Notes: generated by a model from the sequence alone, not told the origin. Shown: positions 35,447-44,855, numbered from the stretch's first letter. The stretch: 59,496 nucleotides of DNA from Cupriavidus numazuensis (GCF_905397435.1 NZ_CAJPVI010000056.1:1-59496); one strand, 5' to 3'. A program made the numbers and translations.

Positions 35447-36136
35447 TCAGGCCGCGATGCCGCCGATCTCGCGCTGGCCGCGCGGTGTCACCCGCAGCGC
35501 GCGCGACGCGGGCGTCGCCTCGATCCAGCCGCGATCAAGCAGGTTGCCGAGCAGCGCGGCACCGAGTGCGCCACCGAGATGCGGCTTGCGTTCGCTCCAG
35601 TCGGGGCAGGTGCAGGCGAACTGACGCCGCTTGCGGCGCGCGGCCTCGACGTCCACGCCAAGCCGCAACATGGCCTGCGCGCCGTCGCCGCTGAGGTCCA
35701 CGGCATTGCCGTCCACCAGCAGCCAGCCCGCGTGTGTCATGCGCTCGAACAGGCCCACGGCGAGTTCTCCGGCCAGGTGATCGTAGCAGGTGCGCGCCTG
35801 CCGCAACGCGGGCGGCGCCGTGCGCGACACCGGCACATCGCGCAGCCGCGGTGGCCGGCTCGCGAGCGAGGCGGAAGCCAGCGCTTCAATCGCCACGCCG
35901 ATCTCGGGCGTGGCCAGCCGATAGTAGCGATTGCGCCCGCGCGTCTCCACGGCGAGCAGCCCGCCTTCGCTGAGCCGGGTCAGGTGTCCGCTCGCGGACG
36001 AGGCAGACAGGCCAGCGATCAGCGCCAGTTCACCGGCGGGACGAGCACTGCCGTCCATCAGCGCCCATAGCATGGCCGCGCGGCCGGGGTCGGCCAGCAG
36101 GCTGGCCAGCTGGCTGATGCCTGGGGTGTATTCCAT
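35447..36136 (-). CDS. ArsR-type HTH transcriptional regulator
   Basis: The protein has 229 residues. The N-terminal winged HTH is LASLLADPGRAAMLWALMDGSARPAGELALIAGLSASSASGHLTRLSEGGLL, typical of ArsR/SmtB proteins. It is about twice the usual length, with a C-terminal domain bearing CTCPDWSERKPHLGGALGAAL that resembles a longer ArsR subgroup. The CTCP pair could bind metal. It may regulate itself and the DUF6630 gene. Confidence 0.88.
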   Translation of the reverse strand: MEYTPGISQLASLLADPGRAAMLWALMDGSARPAGELALIAGLSASSASGHLTRLSEGGLLAVETRGRNRYYRLATPEIGVAIEALASASLASRPPRLRDVPVSRTAPPALRQARTCYDHLAGELAVGLFERMTHAGWLLVDGNAVDLSGDGAQAMLRLGVDVEAARRKRRQFACTCPDWSERKPHLGGALGAALLGNLLDRGWIEATPASRALRVTPRGQREIGGIAA

Positions 36137-37079
36137 GATTCATTGAGGGATGAATGATGGAATGGAGTATAGAGGGGATTGCGGCCAGTGGGTCCTCAGA
36201 CATTAAAATCCTGTTTTCCCATTAAAGCGCCGCTGGAAACATTAGAGCGCGTTCATATGCACCAGTGGTCTTTCCAAATGTATGGTCTCGCCCCTTAGCC
36301 GCGCATAAATCCCTTAGCCAAGCCCTTTCGCCGGCCTCGCTCTCTCCGGCGTGCCTTGACCCAAGATGGACTCGGACATTAAAGTCCCTTCATACACATA
36401 AGTGTCCTTTTTCGGCGTCTTGATTACCCACTAAGTCGTTAATATCTAACAATGTAGCTCATCTCGCGATCGTCGAAGGCCGGCCAAGATCTTCCTAGCT
36501 ATCACTTAGGGGAAATCGACGCCCACTTCGTCAAGGTGGTGGGCACCCCGCAAACTTTCACAAGTCAAGACCTTTCGCCTCGCGAAGGTAGCGGCTGCGC
36601 GAGGACGCGTTTTGCCAAACATATTGTTAAGAAACAACGCCATTGAAAAAATGAACTCCATCACCATTTGACGGCTGCGGCAAGATAGGCGTTGTCACGC
36701 CCGCTGGAGGATGAACATGGGGGAAGTATTGCATTACAGCTGCGAATCGCAATAGCGCCAAAGATTCTCGCGCTTCGGAATTCAAGGTGTGGGAATGGAG
36801 GTCCGATAGGGATAATGTGTATAAATGGTTCCATTTGGGAAAAAATCACTGCACGACGTGGCGAAATTGCTGGCCACGGTAAATGAAGTGATATCTGCTA
36901 GGGAAAATAGGGGGGCGGGCAAACCACAATTAAGCGGGGTGCGGCCATCGAGATTGAGTTGCGCATTGCAAAAAATGATGAGAATTTAAATATTACTGAT
37001 TTTCCGGAATCTTAATTAGGCTAAAAATCAAAGCACTTGATTGAGTGCGTTGATTGTGAATATATATTATATTGAGAAT
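36137..37079. other. Gene-free low-GC stretch with iterated CATTAAA motifs
   Basis: No coding region is supported. Direct repeats of the type ACATTAAAATCC (36200), CATTAAAGCGCC (36220) and ACATTAGAGCGC (36239) lie 19-20 bp apart. A second pair follows, GACATTAAAGTCC (36375) and ACATAAGTGTCC (36396), again about 20 bp apart. Iteration at this spacing is typical of transposase-binding ends of Mu/TnsB/IstA-like elements. The rest, to 37079, is AT-rich with no recognised element. Confidence 0.45.
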
Positions 37080-38318
37080 ATGACTTCACTGAAAAATAGA
37101 AAAAAGGGGGTGGGGCCCCATAGCGGACTTCGGCGACAGCAATCGGAGCAGCCGCCGAGCGGTGCCTTTCCACGCGGGGTCGCAGATATTCTCCTCAGCG
37201 CGCTTCCGCCACTGACGCGAGCAGTCCGAGTATTGACGGCGCGCGACCCGCTGGCAGCCGCTGCACAAGAAGATCATCCATGGTATAGCGTCCTCGCGGC
37301 ATTTGGCGTGGCCCTCACGCTGGCCATGGTGGTAATAATGTCCAGCGACGGCGCACCTTTCGTAGACCCGTGGAAGTCTCTCTGGGAACTCAAGCTGAAG
37401 TTTAACGTCCGGCCTTCTTATAACTGGGAGATTTTGCTGCGTGCTGCAGGGTGCGTGGTCGGCGCGTGGGTCATCTGCTATTGGGTGAGCCAGCTGGCTG
37501 GAAAGCAACTCGACGACGAACCCAGGGGTACGAGAAGCAAGGCGATAAAATTGGGGGGCTATGCCGCGCTTTGTGTGGCTTATGCATATACAGCTGTATT
37601 GCTATTGGTCTGTGCGCTGGGATGGCTACTATTTGCGTTTAAGGTCACCGTTTTTGTCTTTGGATGGTTGATAGCGTCGACAATGGTCTTTGCGCCAATC
37701 GCTGTCTGCGCCTTAGAGAGGATCCTTCGACGCACGCCGTTGGGCAGGAAGTCCCGTATTCTATTTTCGGTAGCGGTGGGGATTGTCCCCGTCTCGAGTT
37801 GCTTTGTTGGAGCAACGTTTGCCATGGACAGTCTGGATGCAGGTCAGCAAAAATACGGGCAGTCTGTGAACGAGAGCCGGCGCCATCCCATCCCAATGGT
37901 GGTGCAAGCCTGCGGGAAGGCGTCAGCGAATATCGTATGCGCTGTCACGTTGTATCCAGGTGAGTGGCAGGACTACGAACTTATTGGCGACTGGGCCGTT
38001 GAAGATGCTCCCGCGACGAACAACACTCCAAAATCGCGCCTTGAGTGGCAGCCAAGTAGCGATTCGGATCGCCAGTTTGCGCTCGTCAAGGTGGAATCAC
38101 GCAAGGATGTGACTATCGAAATCCATGTGCCCGTGTCGACCGCCTGCAAACCGACAGGGTTGGCAGTCACCAAGGACATTCATTTCTTTGCCGCGCAGGG
38201 TCGAGTGCTTGGTGAGCAGCACGATGCTCCGAAACAAGTGCGTCTGCGAATTGATAACGCCGAATTGGGCTTTGTCAAAATGATGGAGCGGGCTTGCGCA
38301 TCTAAAGGCTCTCCCTAG
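37080..38318 (+). CDS. Membrane protein of unknown function
   Basis: The protein has 412 residues. A basic cytoplasmic N-terminus (~75 residues) is followed by about five membrane segments (VLAAFGVALTLAMVVIM, AAGCVVGAWVICYWV, GYAALCVAYAYTAVLLLVCALGWLLF, VFGWLIASTMVFAPIAVCAL, ILFSVAVGIVPVSSCFVGA). A soluble C-terminal domain (~190-390) containing three or four Cys probably lies outside. I recognise no family. GC content and codon use are unlike the surrounding catabolic genes, and the gene stands alone. ATG 37080 is preferred to TTG 37041, although both lack a good ribosome site. Confidence 0.6.
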   Translation: MTSLKNRKKGVGPHSGLRRQQSEQPPSGAFPRGVADILLSALPPLTRAVRVLTARDPLAAAAQEDHPWYSVLAAFGVALTLAMVVIMSSDGAPFVDPWKSLWELKLKFNVRPSYNWEILLRAAGCVVGAWVICYWVSQLAGKQLDDEPRGTRSKAIKLGGYAALCVAYAYTAVLLLVCALGWLLFAFKVTVFVFGWLIASTMVFAPIAVCALERILRRTPLGRKSRILFSVAVGIVPVSSCFVGATFAMDSLDAGQQKYGQSVNESRRHPIPMVVQACGKASANIVCAVTLYPGEWQDYELIGDWAVEDAPATNNTPKSRLEWQPSSDSDRQFALVKVESRKDVTIEIHVPVSTACKPTGLAVTKDIHFFAAQGRVLGEQHDAPKQVRLRIDNAELGFVKMMERACASKGSP

Positions 38319-38817
38319 CGCACTTGACAGCAGGCCCCACCCTGCTCCTTTGGTCAGCTAACTCCGCTTTGAAGAAATCCCACGCGTGGAGGGCACGCTC
38401 TGTCCTTCATCGGTGACGCAGAAGTAGCCGCCGCGAACGTTCGCCGTCCGTACTCTGCGATGTAAATTCCGGTCAGCAGCGATTCCCAACTGCCGTTGTC
38501 TAGCCCGCGTCGCTGTGACACGATGCGCGCAGCACGGCTTTAGCTTGGTGCGGCGAAGATGAAGATGCCCTCGGCCACTTTCGTCCTGTTTCGTGCGTAC
38601 AAGTCGAAAGCATTCTAATGTCGGCGCCAAAAAGTGAAGCAAAGGGGTTTTTGGCTTTGACGCCGACAGCGTGCCTAGGGAAATCAAGGGGTTAGGGTGT
38701 GCATTCGAAAGATCTTTAATGTGCGAGGGCACAGTGGGCCTCGGACAATCATGGTCTTAAATGGGGGACACGCCATTCGAGGCGTCCGGCGCCACTGCGC
38801 CGGACGTAGTGCATACG
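38319..38817. other. Gene-free stretch with inverted CATTAAA-type motifs
   Basis: No gene is supported. On the minus strand there are CCGACATTAGAATG (38611-38624), GCACATTAAAGATC and GTCCCCCATTTAAGAC (about 38754-38769), which resemble the plus-strand motifs at 36200-36407 but point the other way. CAGTGGGCCTCGGACA near 38731-38746 also resembles CAGTGGGTCCTCAGACA near 36187-36203. They may mark the right border of an inserted segment. Confidence 0.35.
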
Positions 38818-39774
38818 TCAATATCCGCGTGCTGGATCGATGATGTTGTCCGGCAATTCGTCGGCAGAAACTCGAATAATATTCTCCGCAATCTGTCTTG
38901 CCGCTGATGACGGAATCGCCACCGACGCCAGGTGGGGCGTGATCAGCACATTGGGCATGCTCCACAGCGGATTGCCGGCAGGCAAAGGTTCGCGCTCGAA
39001 TACGTCCAACGTTGCCCCGCCGATATGGCCGCTTTGGAGCAGCTCCGTCAGCGCCGTCTGATCGACCAGGGCGCCTCGCGCAACGTTGATGAAGGCCGCG
39101 CCCCGCGGCAGCCGCTCGAGTCGCGATCGATCCAGGATGCCAGCCGTCTGCGGCGTGAGCGGCAGCATCACGACGACAATGTCCGCCTGCCCGAGCACGG
39201 TATCGAGCGTTTCGAGTCCTGAAAAACATTCCACGCCTTCGATCTGCGCAGGGCTGCGAGACCAGCCGATCATCTTGAATCCCTGGCGCTGCAGTTCGTG
39301 AGCCGCTTTCGCACCCAACTGACCGAGCCCCAGAACCGCCACGCGGATGTCCTGCGGAGAACGTGGATGACGGTAGGCCCACTCGCCCCGCCGCTGCGCC
39401 TGCTCGAAGTACGGGATGTCCCTGGCGTGCCGCAGCACAGCGAACAGCACGTATCCCGCCATCATGCGCGCCATCTGCGGGTCTGTGAGTCGTGTAATCG
39501 GAATGCCTGAGGGAAGATCCTGCCGTTGAACCAGTGAATCCACACCCGCCCCCAGATTGACGATCAGGCGCAGGTTGGTCATCCCGGCAAAAAAGTTCTC
39601 CGGCGGCTTCCAGGCGAGCGCGTAGTGAATGTCTGCCGGCTCGGTGATTTCGCTGGAGTGGATGACCTTCAGCTTCGGTAGCTGGGCCTGGAGCGCGCGC
39701 TTCCACGTGTCGAAATCGTCGAATGCACTGTAGAAGGCCAGGGCGCCCGAGGGGGTGTCTTCAGTCATTGGCAT
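38818..39774 (-). CDS. D-2-hydroxyacid dehydrogenase, glyoxylate/hydroxypyruvate reductase (GhrA) type
   Basis: About 318 residues. The NAD(P)-binding motif is VLGLGQLGAKAA. Catalytic residues of the family are in NVARGALVDQ (Arg), a DVFEREPLP segment (Glu), and LITPHLASVAIP (His). The lack of the longest N-terminal extension and the WSRSP/SFSGL region fits the GhrA branch, which reduces glyoxylate and hydroxypyruvate. It is the last gene of a five-gene operon. ATG 39774 or 39768 both open the conserved chain; the upstream frame is not needed. Confidence 0.88.
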   Translation of the reverse strand: MPMTEDTPSGALAFYSAFDDFDTWKRALQAQLPKLKVIHSSEITEPADIHYALAWKPPENFFAGMTNLRLIVNLGAGVDSLVQRQDLPSGIPITRLTDPQMARMMAGYVLFAVLRHARDIPYFEQAQRRGEWAYRHPRSPQDIRVAVLGLGQLGAKAAHELQRQGFKMIGWSRSPAQIEGVECFSGLETLDTVLGQADIVVVMLPLTPQTAGILDRSRLERLPRGAAFINVARGALVDQTALTELLQSGHIGGATLDVFEREPLPAGNPLWSMPNVLITPHLASVAIPSSAARQIAENIIRVSADELPDNIIDPARGY

Positions 39775-39853
39775 CTTGACAACTGCATTGGGAAAATTGG
39801 TAAAGGCGGCAACGGGATGACACGTTGCTGCCATGGCGCGTGCGCATGGAAAA

Positions 39854-40315
39854 TCAGAGTGCCGCTTTGCCTTTCTGCACGAGCCGCGTGACGGCCTCGA
39901 TGGCCAGTTCGTAGCCATCGCCCCCCAGCCCGGCGATCACGCCATCCGCCGCCTTGGAAATGTAGGAGTGGTGGCGAAAGGGCTCGCGCTTCCAGATGTT
40001 GCTCATATGGGCTTCAATGATCTTGCCGGGGAAAGCCAGCAAGGCATCGAGGATCGGAATCGACGAGTAGGTCAGGCCGGCCGCATTGATGATGATGCCG
40101 TCCGCCACGCCGCGCGCTTCCTGGATCCAGTCGACCAACTGTCCCTCGTAGTTCGACTGCAAGAAGCGCAGGTCGGCATTCAGGGACGCCGCCTTTTGCT
40201 CGCATCGTGACTGCAGGACCGGAAAGCTGTCGCTGCCGTAAGTCTTGTTGGCATCCAGGCCATAAAGATTGGCGTTAGGGCCGTTCAGAAACCAGATGGT
40301 GATTTTTTTGCTCAT
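39854..40315 (-). CDS. Type II dehydroquinase-like protein with altered active site
   Basis: The protein has 153 residues, the family's usual length. NGPNANLYG, YG (Tyr26), AHMSN, REPFRHHS and GLGGDGYELAI are kept. But the active-site loop reads YGLDANKTYG where type II dehydroquinases have LGxREPxxYG, so the catalytic Arg is Asp21. The later THTS segment is TYSS, with a Tyr in place of the His. It is unlikely to be a normal shikimate-pathway AroQ. In an operon with an oxidoreductase, a GST and a hydroxyacid dehydrogenase it may dehydrate or hydrate another substrate. Confidence 0.82.
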   Translation of the reverse strand: MSKKITIWFLNGPNANLYGLDANKTYGSDSFPVLQSRCEQKAASLNADLRFLQSNYEGQLVDWIQEARGVADGIIINAAGLTYSSIPILDALLAFPGKIIEAHMSNIWKREPFRHHSYISKAADGVIAGLGGDGYELAIEAVTRLVQKGKAAL

Positions 40316-40331
40316 GCTCCAGCCTCAGTGT

Positions 40332-40952
40332 TCAAGCTTCATGGGGACGCGTAGCCTGCATGGCAGGCAGGCTTTGGAACGCCTCATTCCAGCGTGCCGC
40401 GTTGCCGTATTGGGCCCGCCAATCCAGTTCGGGAAACCGGAAGTCCAGATACCCGAGCCCGCAGCCGATGGTGATTTCTCCGATGGTCGGCTGTCTTTCC
40501 ACCAGTTCCGATGCGATGGCATCGATGGATTCGAGGCAGGCGGTGACTTTCGTCAGCAGCGCTTCGCGCCACGTGGGCCATTGGACTTCCTCGGGCCGCG
40601 CCGTCCGTTCGTAGCGCGCGAGCAGCGCGGCGTCGAGCAGGCCATCACCGAGCGCCTGGCGGGTCAGAGCCGTCCACCGCGCGGGGCCGGAGGCGGGAAA
40701 GATGCCGGCGCCGTCTGCCCGGCTGGCCAGGTACTCGCAAATCACTCGGCTGTCATAGAGGGCGTGGCCATCCTCCAGGATCAGCGTCGGCACCTTGGCG
40801 AGCGGGTTGTGGGCCGCGATGCGCGGGTCGCGCCGCACCGGATGCGCGGCGCTGTCCAGCAACTCGATGGATTCGGCCTGCCCCGTCAGGTGTGCGCAGA
40901 CCATGACCTTGCGCACGAATGGCGAGGTCGGAGCGAAAAGAAGTTTCAGCAT
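40332..40952 (-). CDS. Glutathione S-transferase-family protein
   Basis: The protein has 206 residues. The thioredoxin-like N-domain has LLFAPTSPFVRKVMVCAHLTG, with a Ser (SPF) at the usual GST active-site region, plus NPLAKVPTLILEDG and YDSRVICEYLAS for glutathione binding. An all-helical C-domain follows. It resembles YibF-like GSTs. In a catabolic operon such proteins often catalyse isomerisation or remove reactive intermediates. The gene follows the quinone oxidoreductase by 22 bp and precedes the dehydroquinase-like gene by 16 bp. Confidence 0.9.
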   Translation of the reverse strand: MLKLLFAPTSPFVRKVMVCAHLTGQAESIELLDSAAHPVRRDPRIAAHNPLAKVPTLILEDGHALYDSRVICEYLASRADGAGIFPASGPARWTALTRQALGDGLLDAALLARYERTARPEEVQWPTWREALLTKVTACLESIDAIASELVERQPTIGEITIGCGLGYLDFRFPELDWRAQYGNAARWNEAFQSLPAMQATRPHEA

Positions 40953-40974
40953 GCTTGATTTGGAGAACAGGCTT

Positions 40975-41973
40975 TCAGGGGATCAGGACCAGTTTGCCGA
41001 AGACCTTGCCGCTTTCCAGCATCTGGTGGGATTCGACTGCCGCCGCAAGCGGGAAAGTAGCGTGAATGCGCGGCTTGACCCGTCCGTTTTTCAGCAGCGG
41101 GATGACATGGCGCGCAATGCTCTGGGCCATGCGGGTCTTCTCGAAATGGCTCTGCGGGCGCATGGTGGACGAGTGCAGGCTTACCTGGCGTTGCATCAGC
41201 GTCAGCAGTTCGACATTGACCGCCGATCCCTGCATGAAGGACAGGCTGACATGGCGGCCGCCAAAGGCCATGGCGGCAAGATTGCGGCGGACATAGTCGC
41301 CGCCGACGATGTCGAGGACCACGTCGACCCCGCGCCCATCGGTGTACTGCAGGCAGGCCTCGGTGAAATCAGTGGTCGGCCAGCAGATCGTCGCATCGGC
41401 GCCCATGGCGCGCAGTTCGGGAAAGCGGCTTTCGTCGTTGTCCGTGACGATGACGGTTGCGCCAGCGGCATGCGCCAGGCGGATCGCAAGCGTGCCGATA
41501 CCGCCGGCTGCACCATGGACCAGGACGGTTTCGCCCATGGCAAGGCGGCCCAGTTCGAACAGGTTGTGCCACACGGTGAACAGCCCCTCGGGCAAGGCGG
41601 CTGCTTCGACATCGGAAAGCGTTCCCGGAGCGATGAAGGATTGATCGACCGGTGCCGTACACCACGGCGCATAGCCGCCGCCGGGCACCAGGCTCATCAG
41701 CCGCTGCCCCATCAGCTTGCTGTCCACTCCGGGGCCGCAGGCAACCACTTCGCCGCAGACTTCCAGTCCGAGCACGTCGGTAATGCCGGGCGCGGGTTTC
41801 GCGATACCTTGGCGCTGCATGATGTCAGGCCGGTTCACGCCGGCGGCGAGCACTCTCAGCAGGACTTCGCCAGCCCCGGGTTCGGGCATGGGGCGCTCGG
41901 CCAGTGTCAATACCCTGGCGTCGCCGGGTTCACGGGCGATGATGGCTTGCATGGAGCGGGGGAGACTGGTCAT
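40975..41973 (-). CDS. NAD(P)H quinone oxidoreductase, PIG3 type
   Basis: The protein has 332 residues of the zinc-free MDR family. Key segments are AGVNRPDIMQRQG, GLEVCGEVVACG, LPEGLFTVWHNLF and VHGAAGGIGTLAIRLAHAAGATVIVT, typical of PIG3/TED2-like quinone oxidoreductases. It should use NADPH to reduce quinones or enone intermediates. It is the second gene of the operon, 72 bp after the ABC ATPase gene. Confidence 0.9.
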   Translation of the reverse strand: MTSLPRSMQAIIAREPGDARVLTLAERPMPEPGAGEVLLRVLAAGVNRPDIMQRQGIAKPAPGITDVLGLEVCGEVVACGPGVDSKLMGQRLMSLVPGGGYAPWCTAPVDQSFIAPGTLSDVEAAALPEGLFTVWHNLFELGRLAMGETVLVHGAAGGIGTLAIRLAHAAGATVIVTDNDESRFPELRAMGADATICWPTTDFTEACLQYTDGRGVDVVLDIVGGDYVRRNLAAMAFGGRHVSLSFMQGSAVNVELLTLMQRQVSLHSSTMRPQSHFEKTRMAQSIARHVIPLLKNGRVKPRIHATFPLAAAVESHQMLESGKVFGKLVLIP

Positions 41974-42045
41974 GGATAGGTTCTCTCATGCTGCGTTGTC
42001 AGACGCGTTGTGTTGTGCCTTCGCGTTGGGGTGCTGCTTCGGTTC

Positions 42046-43188
42046 TTACGTCCGCTTCTTGGGGCTGAAAATGCTGACGCCCTCACCAGGTAGCGAAAGT
42101 CCCGCGACCGAGCCGATGGGCCATTGCTGCATGGCGCTCAAGCCTGCGCTGCGCACTGTGACGACCTGACGCGCCGCCGTCGGAATGTCCACGTCGATAA
42201 ACGTATTGATGTGGTCGCCCTGGTAGACGTGGTTGATCACCGTGCCACTCAACACCGATTGGGGATGCAGGTGCTCAAGCCTGATGTGCTCCGGCCGTAC
42301 ATAGACGTCCAGCCTTTCCCCGTCGTGCGATGCATCGGCCAGGCGGGCATGCGGGAAGCTGATGAGCCCCGAGCCCAGACGCAGTTGCACATCCGTTGCC
42401 GTCTGCCCGTGATAATGCCCCGGCAGGATGTTGACGTCGCCCAGGAAGGACGCCACAAACGGGCACTGCGGGTTCTGATACAGATCGGCTGGCGGCGCGA
42501 TCTGCCGAATGCTGCCGTTCGACATCACCGCGATCCGGTCGGACATGGCCAGCGCTTCGCCCTGGTCGTGGGTCACGAACACGGTGGTCAGTCCCAGGCG
42601 ACGCTGGATCTCCCGGATCTCGACCTGCATGGAGCCGCGCAGGTTCTTGTCCAGGGCCGAGAACGGCTCGTCCAGCAGCAGTACCTTGGGGTGGATCACC
42701 AGCGCCCGCGCCAGCGCGACGCGTTGCTGCTGGCCGCCCGAGAGTTCGCGGGGCTTGCGATGCCCGAGGCCACCGAGCTTCACCAGCTCCATGACCTCCT
42801 TCACACGCTGTGCGATTTCGTCCTTGCCCACGCCCCGCATGCGCAGGCCATAGCCGATATTGCGCTCGACGGTCATGTGGGGAAACAGCGCGTAGTTCTG
42901 GAAGACGATGCCGATCTGCCGCTTGTGCGGCGGCTCGCAAGTCACCGGCTGACCATCGATGAAGATCTCGCCGGTGTCGGCCTCCGCAAAGCCGGCGATG
43001 AGGTTGAGGAGTGTCGTCTTGCCGCAGCCGGACGGGCCGAGCAGGGTGAGGAATTCTCCGCGTCGTATCTTCAGAGAGAGCTCGTGCAGCACGGTGTGAT
43101 CGTGATACTTCTTGACCACCCGTTCCAGGCTGACGGCGGTATCGGGCAGTGCTTGCTGGGCGGCAGGCCCGGAGTTGGCTACGTTCAT
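42046..43188 (-). CDS. ABC transporter ATP-binding protein, PotA/polyamine-opine type
   Basis: About 380 residues. Walker A is GPSGCGKTT, the Q-loop is FQNYALFPHMTV, the signature is LSGGQQQRVALARAL, Walker B is VLLLDEPFSALD, and a C-terminal TOBE-like domain follows from about 280. This is the importer class used for spermidine/putrescine, iron and opines. No permease is encoded next to it; the matching binding protein and two permeases lie 7 kb away at 49968-52763 without an ATPase. ATG 43188 (MNVANSG) is preferred to 43266. It is the first gene of the five-gene minus-strand operon. Confidence 0.9.
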   Translation of the reverse strand: MNVANSGPAAQQALPDTAVSLERVVKKYHDHTVLHELSLKIRRGEFLTLLGPSGCGKTTLLNLIAGFAEADTGEIFIDGQPVTCEPPHKRQIGIVFQNYALFPHMTVERNIGYGLRMRGVGKDEIAQRVKEVMELVKLGGLGHRKPRELSGGQQQRVALARALVIHPKVLLLDEPFSALDKNLRGSMQVEIREIQRRLGLTTVFVTHDQGEALAMSDRIAVMSNGSIRQIAPPADLYQNPQCPFVASFLGDVNILPGHYHGQTATDVQLRLGSGLISFPHARLADASHDGERLDVYVRPEHIRLEHLHPQSVLSGTVINHVYQGDHINTFIDVDIPTAARQVVTVRSAGLSAMQQWPIGSVAGLSLPGEGVSIFSPKKRT

Positions 43189-43601
43189 AGGTGTACGGAG
43201 AGTGAGGAGTATGCCGTGCTCCAGGCTTGGAGCCCGATGACATCGAGGCCGAGCTGGTACTGGCAAGCAGCATAAGACAAACAGTCAGCACCGGGCCTTT
43301 GCCGAAACTGATGCGATTCCTCGGAAAAAACGAAATGCCCGATCCCCGGCGCTGGCGGCGCTGATGCAATCGCCCGGAATGCCTTGTGATGCGCGGATGC
43401 GCAGGGGCGGTAAGGCACGCTTCGGCCAGCGCTTTAATTTTTCCTAAGCCATGAGTTTGAAAAACGTGATTTCCAAACGGTGAGGGCTTTATCAAACTGG
43501 CCTCCATCGATGAGCGATGTCTCCAGGGCGCCAGTACGCCTTGTTGTCGATGCTTCCGTGCCGGTGCGACTGACCGGGGCGATCATTCTTGGGAAAATCA
43601 A
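43189..43601. promoter_or_regulatory. Divergent promoter region, ABC operon versus monooxygenase
   Basis: 413 bp with no supported gene between two divergent transcription units. GTTTG (43455-43459) and CAAAC (43474-43478) frame a short interrupted palindrome containing AACGTGATTT, a possible operator for the LysR regulator coded at 47367. No promoter boxes could be assigned with confidence. Confidence 0.35.
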
Positions 43602-44855
43602 ATGTCAGTGGAAAAAATCAACACCGTGGTGGTCGGTGCTGGCCAGGCAGGCATCGCGATGAGTGAGCATCTCACGCACATGGGTGTGGAGCATGTCGTG
43701 CTGGAACGCAGCCGAATCGCGGAGCGCTGGCGTTCGGAGCGTTGGGATTCGCTGGTCGCGAATGGGCCGGCCTGGCATGACCGCTTTCCGGGGATGAAAT
43801 TCGAGGGCATTTCGCCGGAGACCTTTCCGCCGAAAGAACGCATGGCCCAGTATTTCGAAGCCTATGCCGCGATGCTGAAGGCACCAGTGCGCACCGGTAT
43901 CGAAGTCAAGCGCGTGGAACGGCATCAAGGGCGTCCCGGGTTCAGGGTGACGACCTCCGACGGTGTGATCGAGGCAGACAACGTCGTGGCTGCAACCGGC
44001 CCGTTCCAGACACCGGCTTATCCAAAGATCGTGCCTGAGAGCGCTCATATCCAGCAGCTGCATTCCTCGACCTACAAGAATCCCGGTCAACTGGCGAAAG
44101 GCGCGGTGCTTGTGGTGGGCGCGGGCGCTTCTGGCTCGCAGATCGCCGAAGAGCTGCGCCAGGCCGGCAAGACGGTCTATCTCTCGGTCGGCGAGCACTA
44201 CCGCCCGCCGCGCTCATACCGTGGTCGTGACTACTGCTGGTGGCTGGGCGCCCTCGGCCTGTGGGATGAAGTGAAGATCCGGCCCAAGAAGGCGCACGTC
44301 GCTTTTGCCGTGAGCGGCTACGAGGGCGGCAAGACAGTCGATTTCCGACGCCTGGCACACGCAGGCATCCAGCTGGTCGGGCTGACTCAATCCTACAAGG
44401 ATGGCGTCATGACGTTCGAGCCTGGCCTGCCCGAGAACATCGCAGAAGGCGACCGCGCCTACTTCGACGTGCTGCGCGAAGCGGATGCCTATATCGAAGA
44501 GAATGGCCTGCCGTTTCCGCCGGAACCTGACGCCTGGGAACTGCTGTCGGACCCGGAGTGCCTCAGGAACCCGATCCTCAGTCTCGACCTGGCCGAAGCC
44601 GGCATCACATCGATTCTCTGGGCGACCGGCTTCAAGTTCGATTTCAACTGGCTGAACGTGAAGAATGCCTTCGACGAGAAGGGCGATCCGTTCCACAAGC
44701 GCGGCATTTCCGCAGAAGGAGGTATCTATTTCCTGGGCCTTCCGAATCTGGTCAACCGGGCATCATCCTTCATCTATGGCGTCTGGCACGATGCGAAATA
44801 CATCGCCGACCATATCGTGCTGCAGAACGGCTATATGACGTACGAGCGGTCTTGA
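43602..44855 (+). CDS. Flavin-dependent monooxygenase (FMO/YUCCA-like)
   Basis: The protein has 417 residues. FAD-binding GxGxxG is VVVGAGQAGIAMS at the start, NADPH-binding is VVGAGASGSQIAEEL at about 168-182, and the ATG-type linker is ILWATGFKFDFNWL. A conserved FxGxxxHSxxY-like signature is reduced to IQQLHSSTYKN. Such enzymes oxygenate N or S atoms or carry out Baeyer-Villiger-like steps. It opens the plus-strand unit and is followed, after a terminator-like hairpin, by an FMN 2-hydroxyacid oxidase. Substrate unknown; neighbours suggest a nitrogen-containing compound. Confidence 0.88.
   Translation: MSVEKINTVVVGAGQAGIAMSEHLTHMGVEHVVLERSRIAERWRSERWDSLVANGPAWHDRFPGMKFEGISPETFPPKERMAQYFEAYAAMLKAPVRTGIEVKRVERHQGRPGFRVTTSDGVIEADNVVAATGPFQTPAYPKIVPESAHIQQLHSSTYKNPGQLAKGAVLVVGAGASGSQIAEELRQAGKTVYLSVGEHYRPPRSYRGRDYCWWLGALGLWDEVKIRPKKAHVAFAVSGYEGGKTVDFRRLAHAGIQLVGLTQSYKDGVMTFEPGLPENIAEGDRAYFDVLREADAYIEENGLPFPPEPDAWELLSDPECLRNPILSLDLAEAGITSILWATGFKFDFNWLNVKNAFDEKGDPFHKRGISAEGGIYFLGLPNLVNRASSFIYGVWHDAKYIADHIVLQNGYMTYERS

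Noticed and set aside
36661..36886. Two small frames in the gene-free stretch
   Set aside because: They are on opposite strands over the same bases, lack ribosome sites and show no recognisable protein pattern.
38684..39706. 340-residue minus-strand frame overlapping the hydroxyacid dehydrogenase
   Set aside because: Out-of-frame translation of the dehydrogenase gene; the true frame has the full NAD-binding and catalytic motifs.
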